A stretch of 49,386 nucleotides of DNA, taken from NCBI GenBank assembly GCA_018401455.1, contig JAGYKU010000016.1:1-49386 (forward strand), read 5' to 3'. The stretch is from Flavobacteriales bacterium (lineage in GTDB: Bacteria > Bacteroidota > Bacteroidia > Flavobacteriales_D > Parvicellaceae). Position 1 is the first letter of the stretch. The number at the start of each line of letters is the position of its first letter. A program made the translations under genes and the position numbers. The notes below the pieces were generated by a model. That model did no database searches. It was not told the DNA's origin and worked only from the letters and a program-made list of their open reading frames with translations. Below, one piece after another: positions 44,970-49,386 of this stretch.

Positions 44970-45240
44970 ATGGATAGTTTATCTATAAAAGTAAATATTG
45001 GAGGTAGAGTTTACCCGCTGACTATTGACCCTAAAGAAGAGGGAGTCCATCAGAAAAGCCGCTGAGTCTATCAATAACAATACTCAAGAAAGTAAGACAA
45101 TTATGCAGTAGAGATACACAAGATTTATTAGCAATGACAGCATTTATTATGCGACCACTGTTACCAAGGAGAAAAAAGATGTAGAATACTCAAAACTACA
45201 AGAAGACTTGGAAAAGTAAATCAATCAATTCCCAACACCT
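44970..45240 (+). pseudogene. zapA: cell division protein ZapA, multiple frameshifts
   Basis: Remnant of ZapA, the FtsZ-ring-stabilising coiled-coil protein. The start MDSLSIKVNIGGRVYPLTID is a good ZapA N-terminus. Further pieces appear in different frames: EESIRKAAESINN, DTQDLLAMTAFI and TTVTKEKKDVEYSKLQEDLEK. At least five single-base insertions or losses in about 250 bases break it. The first is an extra G in GAAGAGGGAG near 45044. The right end is approximate. Flanked by the equally damaged coiled-coil gene and rny. Confidence 0.65.
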
Positions 45241-45330
45241 TTAGTTTATTCATTTTTCAATTTGTGTCAAAATTAATTTTCACATGAAGTGAAGGTTAAA
45301 TATTTAATTATTTTATAAAATATATACAAA

Positions 45331-46851
45331 ATGGAGTATGCTAATAGGTGCAGTAATAGGTTTTGGTAGCAGGAATCCTCATTGGGTTTTGATATTCAAC
45401 AACTATTGAAATCTAAAAAAGGCAGGGATTATAAAAAAGCCGAATTAGAAGGAAGACAATCAAGAAAGACAAATTATTCAAACAAGGAAAAGTTTTTACA
45501 ACAAGAAAGAGCATGAAAATGTGATTAATGGTAAAAACCAAAAATGCAAGAACGTGAAAATAAGGTTCAATCAGAAAGAAAAGACGCTTAATCAGAAAAT
45601 TGAAGAATACAACAGAAGAGAAACAAGTAAACACTTGGGAAAACCTCAGAAAGACAACTTGAAATCACTTCAATATAATCCAGGTGGATAAATGCATCAA
45701 AAACAAGTTTCTGAACTTGAAAAATTGAGCAGTTATTCTGTGGAGGAAGCAAAAACAGTTGGTTCAAACTTTGAAAGATGAAGCAAGAACAGATGCAATG
45801 GCATATAACATCAAGAAATTCAGGACGAAAACAAAAATTGACTGCACAACAAGATGCCAAAAAGATTATCATCAACACCATTCAACGTATTGGAACTGAA
45901 GAAGCTATTGACAATTGCGTTTCTGTATTCAATATTGAGTCTGATGATGTGAAAGGTCGTATCATAGGACGTGAAGGTAGAAATATTAGAGCGATTGAAG
46001 CCGCAACTGGTGTTGAGATTATAGTTGATGATACTCCAGAAGCAATCATTTTATCTTGTTTTGACCCTATTCGTAGAGAGATTGCAAGACTTTCTTTACA
46101 CCAATTGGTAAGTGATGGAAGAATTCACCCGGCAAGAATTGAAGAAGTGGTTGCTAAAACCAAGAAATCACTAACAGAAGAAATTATTGAAACAGGGAAA
46201 AGAACTTGTATCGATCTTGGGATTCATGGATTACATCCAGAATTGATTAAAATGGTAGGAAGAATGAAATACCGTTCTTCTTATGGACAAAATTTACTTC
46301 AACACTCGAGAGAAGTTGCCAATCTGTGTGCTACAATGGCATCTGAATTAGGACTTAATCCAAAGGTTGCTAAAAGAGCAGGTCTTTTACATGATATAGG
46401 AAAAGTTCCTGAAGATGAGCCAGAATTGCCACACGCTATTTTGGGAATGAAATTAGCAGAAAAGTATGGTGAAAAACCAGATATTTGTAATGCTATTGGA
46501 GCCCACCACGATGAGATTGAAATGACAACAATGATTTCTCCAATTGTACAAGTTTGTGATGCTATTTCGGGAGCAAGACCAGGAGCCAGAAGAGAGATTG
46601 TGGATGCTTACATTCAGAGAATTAAGGATTTAGAGAATCTTGCTTTGAGTTATGAAGGTGTAAATACCGCTTATGCAATTCAAGCCGGAAGAGAATTGAG
46701 AGTATTAGTAGAAGCAGATAAAATTAGTGACCAAAGATCTGAAGAATTATCTTTTGAAATTTCTCATAAAATTCAAACAGAAATGACCTATCCAGGTCAA
46801 GTGAAAGTAACTGTGATTAGAGAGAAAAGGTCTGTAGCATATGCTAAATAA
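45331..46851 (+). CDS. rny: ribonuclease Y, N-terminal third disrupted by indels
   Basis: Membrane-anchored endoribonuclease starting mRNA decay. The 5' third (45331-45845) encodes in mixed frames the expected membrane helix ([15 protein letters not shown]) and long coiled coil, but carries many single-base errors. From about 45846 the frame is clean: [20 protein letters not shown] domain with [21 protein letters not shown], and HD domain with [10 protein letters not shown] and [11 protein letters not shown], to the end RSVAYAK. An intact frame opens only at 45778, but its first 23 or so residues ([10 protein letters not shown]...) are out-of-frame artefact. Natural length would be about 510-520 residues. 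Confidence 0.88.
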
Positions 46852-46859
46852 AATTTGAT

Positions 46860-47564
46860 TTGATAATCCTTACTACCCATACAATTAAGAATATCCATAT
46901 AAAGAAAGATATATTTCAATGGGATATTTACAATTGGTCAAAAACACTTCCTATATGGGAAGAAATTGTCCAAAAAGTAAAACCTCAAAAAACTGTAGCT
47001 TTCGGTGAAAGAGAAGGAGGACTTTCTTTATGGTTGGCTTTACAAGGTATAAATGTGATTTGTACAGATTACAATGAGTTTCCCGAAGCAATTCCTCTTA
47101 AACTCCATGTTAAACACAAGGCTGAGAGTTTTATATCGTATGAAAAACAGGATGTCACGAACACTAGTTATAAGAATGGTGAGTTCGATTTAGTTATTTT
47201 TAAATCAGTAATAGGCGCTTTAGGAAATATAGAGTATCAGAAAAATGCGCTAACTGAACTTTATAGAATTTTAAAACCAGGAGGAGTTTTACTTTTTGCA
47301 GAAAATGCTCGCGCAACAAAAATGCATCAATTTGCAAGAAGAAAATTTACTAATTGGGGAGAAAGATGGTATTACCCTAGTCATTTAGAATTCAAAACCT
47401 TACTTCAAGATTTTTCAAAGTATGAATTAAAGTCTTTTGGTTTTTTTGGAACATTTGGTAGAACTGAAAAGCAAAGATCATTTTTAGGCAAAATAGATAC
47501 ATTAATTCATCCAATTATACCAAATTCATGGAAATACATTAAGTATGGATATGCGATTAAATAA
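46860..47564 (+). CDS. class I SAM-dependent methyltransferase
   Basis: Methyltransferase-like protein of 234 residues. Rossmann core with a SAM-binding motif I region KTVAFGEREGGLSLWLALQGINVICTDY, an acidic motif FDLVIFKSVIGALG, and the post-motif YRILKPGGVLLFAENARA common in methyltransferase type 11/25 proteins. Starts with TTG 8 bases after the rny stop. The next gene is convergent, overlapping by 8 bases. Given the following sugar-nucleotide genes it may act in surface polysaccharide synthesis, but the substrate is unknown. Confidence 0.72.
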   Translation: MIILTTHTIKNIHIKKDIFQWDIYNWSKTLPIWEEIVQKVKPQKTVAFGEREGGLSLWLALQGINVICTDYNEFPEAIPLKLHVKHKAESFISYEKQDVTNTSYKNGEFDLVIFKSVIGALGNIEYQKNALTELYRILKPGGVLLFAENARATKMHQFARRKFTNWGERWYYPSHLEFKTLLQDFSKYELKSFGFFGTFGRTEKQRSFLGKIDTLIHPIIPNSWKYIKYGYAIK

Positions 47565-48630
47565 GAGTAGAGTACTTATCGTAATTGTTGTAGAAACTAT
47601 AAATAAAGTCTGTTGATCTTAAGATTTTAATTTTTCCGTTTGATTTTCTTTCAATTTCTTTCATCAAATTTGAATCATTATAGAAGGATGGGTAGGTATT
47701 ACTATAAGACTTTATTAAAGTTGCCGATTTTGAAATCAACTTTTGTTTTTTTAAGAAATTCATGACATAATCTTCTTGCTCTGAAGTATTCATTTTTTCA
47801 TATTGTTCTTGAAATATTCCAACGCAAATCACAATTTCATTTTTGCTAAGTTGATTTTTTACTTGAGAAGTCATATCGCTTAGCCTATGAATTACTTTAT
47901 CGGAAACACATCTGATGTAATTAAATTTTGGTTTTTTATTATCTTTAATTAATAAATGTCTGTGAATGTATTGAATTTCTTTTTTTGGCAATTTAATTTC
48001 TTCACCATTTTCGAGAATAATTTGTTCAATTTCAGAAAGAGAGGTTAAAATCAAGTGTTTTGAACAATAATATTTCCCACCATCAAACATCAATACTTCT
48101 ATAGATTCCCTTGAAATCGAAATACTTTTGACTTTTTTATTTAAATCAATTTTAAGTTCTTGCTTTTTAATAAAAGTTTCTAAAGCATTTTTAATATCTA
48201 TAGCCCCATTCTTGGGATACATATATGCTGAAGTTAAAATACTAAATCTTATATCGGGATATGTTTTAATACTTTTGAAGAACTTAAAATTAAATTTAAA
48301 AAGATTTGAATAAATTGATTTTATAGACAATAAATTCATTTTCCAATCATAAGGAATCAATAGGTTTTTGAATAAAATTTTAGGTTGATAATCTAATTTT
48401 ACAAGAGGAATCTCAAATAAATTTTGAATTAACAAATAAGTCTTTTTGTTATAACTCCATATGTGACTGCCAATTTCTATTTCAGGAAAATCTTCATATT
48501 TGATAGTTGTCCAAGCTCCGCCAATCTCACTTTTGCCTTCGATATTTAGGCAGTTGTATCCATTGTTGTTTAAATATGCCGCTTCAGCGAGCGCCAAAGG
48601 ACTTGTTCCTATGATAATACAATCTTTCAA
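47557..48630 (-). CDS. NAD(P)/FAD-binding amine-oxidase-like protein
   Basis: 357-residue protein with an N-terminal dinucleotide-binding fold. CIIIGTSPLALAEAAYLNNNGYNCLNIEGKSEIGGAWTTI resembles the start of flavin amine oxidases, protoporphyrinogen oxidase and UDP-galactopyranose mutase, although the usual GxGxxG reads GTSPLA. The GGAW turn is typical of that group. The rest is poorly conserved; SHIWSYNKK and PKKEIQYIHRHLLIKDN are visible. It lies tail-to-tail with the methyltransferase and head-to-head with the epimerase, in what looks like a polysaccharide locus. Function not established. Confidence 0.6.
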   Translation of the reverse strand: MKDCIIIGTSPLALAEAAYLNNNGYNCLNIEGKSEIGGAWTTIKYEDFPEIEIGSHIWSYNKKTYLLIQNLFEIPLVKLDYQPKILFKNLLIPYDWKMNLLSIKSIYSNLFKFNFKFFKSIKTYPDIRFSILTSAYMYPKNGAIDIKNALETFIKKQELKIDLNKKVKSISISRESIEVLMFDGGKYYCSKHLILTSLSEIEQIILENGEEIKLPKKEIQYIHRHLLIKDNKKPKFNYIRCVSDKVIHRLSDMTSQVKNQLSKNEIVICVGIFQEQYEKMNTSEQEDYVMNFLKKQKLISKSATLIKSYSNTYPSFYNDSNLMKEIERKSNGKIKILRSTDFIYSFYNNYDKYSTLI

Positions 48631-48715
48631 TAAATTAAATTTTTTTCAAAAATAAGTTTTTTTAGATAATATCTAAGTTTATTACATTAATAACACTTTT
48701 TTAAAATCAAATAAT

Positions 48716-48723
48716 TAATTTTG
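48716..48723 (+). promoter_or_regulatory. -7 promoter box TAATTTTG (epimerase)
   Basis: Exact TAnnTTTG match 13 bases before the GTG at 48737, within the 106-base divergent spacer. Confidence 0.35.
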
Positions 48724-48736
48724 AAAACTTATTAAA

Positions 48737-49386
48737 GTGAATCAATTGGAAATTAAGAATAAAAATATACTCATTACAGGAGGAGCAGGATTTATAGGTT
48801 CCAATCTTGTGGAAAAACTTATTCGACAAGAGAATCAAATTACAGTGCTTGATAATTTTGCAACTGGAAAAAGAGAAAATCTTAATCCTTATATTGGTTT
48901 GAGTAATTTTAAATTGATTGAAGGAGACATTCGAAATCTAGAAACTTGCAAATTAGCAACCAAAGATATTGATATTGTTTTGCATCAAGCGGCTTTAGGT
49001 TCTGTACCACGTTCTATTAAAGACCCTATTACAACTAACGAAGTAAATATTAATGGGTTTTTGAACATGTTAGTAGCATCTGTAGAGAATAAAGTGGCTA
49101 GATTTGTTTATGCAGCAAGTTCATCTACATATGGAGACAGTAAAGAACTTCCAAAAATTGAAGCGCGAATTGGAGCACCACTTTCGCCTTATGCAGTTAC
49201 CAAATATGTAAACGAACTCTATGCAAAAGTATTCTCAGACTTGCATGGCATAGAGATTATTGGATTGAGATATTTTAATGTTTTTGGAAGAAGACAAGAC
49301 CCAGATGGAGCATATGCTGCCGCAATTCCCAAATTTGTTAAGAGTTATATGGAATTAAAGTCACCTTTGATTCATGGGGATGGGTC
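48737..49386 (+). CDS. NAD-dependent sugar epimerase/dehydratase (WbpP/TviC-like), cut by window end
   Basis: N-terminal two thirds of an extended short-chain dehydrogenase acting on UDP-hexoses, closest in pattern to UDP-GlcNAc(A) 4-epimerases WbpP/TviC. Motifs: [43 protein letters not shown], active-site AASSSTYG with YAVTK, and [13 protein letters not shown]. The frame runs off the window without a stop. GTG at 48737 follows an in-frame stop at 48722-48724; a TTG at 48746 is the other possible start, and no ATG precedes the fold. Probably the start of a surface-polysaccharide gene cluster. Confidence 0.88.
   Translation, partial: MNQLEIKNKNILITGGAGFIGSNLVEKLIRQENQITVLDNFATGKRENLNPYIGLSNFKLIEGDIRNLETCKLATKDIDIVLHQAALGSVPRSIKDPITTNEVNINGFLNMLVASVENKVARFVYAASSSTYGDSKELPKIEARIGAPLSPYAVTKYVNELYAKVFSDLHGIEIIGLRYFNVFGRRQDPDGAYAAAIPKFVKSYMELKSPLIHGDG

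Noticed and set aside
45220-45330. Possible small RNA (6S-like) between zapA and rny, by analogy with ssrS after zapA in gamma-proteobacteria
   Set aside because: Only a weak TTCAC/GTGAA hairpin is visible and the region is of doubtful sequence quality.
45413-45881. Open frames on the minus strand opposite the damaged part of rny
   Set aside because: They are shadows of the Lys/Glu-rich coiled coil of rny and have no homology or signal sequence.

Overview
The window is AT-rich bacterial DNA from the Bacteroidota, most like Flavobacteriales; I cannot name a genus. The evidence is TAnnTTTG-type -7 promoter boxes with no clear Shine-Dalgarno, a type IX secretion C-terminal sorting domain, parA-parB next to a DUF5683 gene, the bamD-rpoZ-coaBC-DUF4835 order, a DUF2520-kdsC-ubiA-maf cluster, mevalonate-pathway mvaD, and coiled-coil SpoIIE phosphatases with the YAKR(I/L)Q signature. 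It looks like chromosomal core DNA. I see no insertion sequence, phage, CRISPR array or defence island.

Layout. 1-1053: end of a SpoIIE/PP2C phosphatase. 1054-2600: repeat-bearing spacer, a lipoprotein and a 58-aa protein. 2596-6201 (minus): alpha/beta hydrolase, LolD-like ATPase, NUC1-type nuclease and two small secreted proteins. 6264-9197 (minus): iron uptake operon made of a peptidase M23-FeoA chimera, FeoB and a 42-aa FeoB-associated protein. 9402-9809: SiaC-like regulator. 9783-12536 (minus): DUF2520, KdsC, UbiA-type prenyltransferase, Maf. 12601-14873 (minus): upp and three membrane proteins. 14874-15595: a cluster of dispersed repeats. 16224-18414: murI and a GT-C glycosyltransferase. 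18545-18780: tRNA-Ser and tRNA-Pro. 18985-23301: sucD, then bamD, rpoZ, coaBC, DUF4835. 23381-25382 (minus): a SiaA-like sensor phosphatase split by one frameshift. 25476-28850 (minus): fused acyl-CoA mutase IcmF. 29101-32475 (minus): SLC13 transporter, Rrf2 regulator, fatty acid desaturase. 32668-33726: mvaD. 33727-34093: short tandem and direct repeats. 34094-36815 (minus): L,D-transpeptidase, DinB protein, cysteine-less disulfide-reductase-like flavoprotein. 36870-39965 (minus): DUF5683, ParB, ParA, metal-dependent hydrolase. 40184-44459: T9SS cargo protein, a frameshifted lipoprotein, a full M23 peptidase. 44677-46851: coiled-coil gene, zapA and rny, badly damaged by indels at their 5' side. 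46860-49386: methyltransferase, FAD-type protein and a truncated sugar epimerase, probably the edge of a polysaccharide locus.

Main points for a second look: (a) an M23 peptidase fragment fused to FeoA exactly at a sequence motif common to both families; (b) a flavoprotein that has lost the CxxxxC redox pair but carries a C-terminal three-cysteine tail; (c) a lone SiaC homologue in the same 25 kb as two PP2C phosphatases, one of which, once its frameshift is repaired, has the SiaA architecture and length; (d) two short stretches (41360-41525 and about 44720-45845) with dense single-base indels across otherwise conserved genes, which look like sequence error rather than biology. I found no convincing new multi-gene system.
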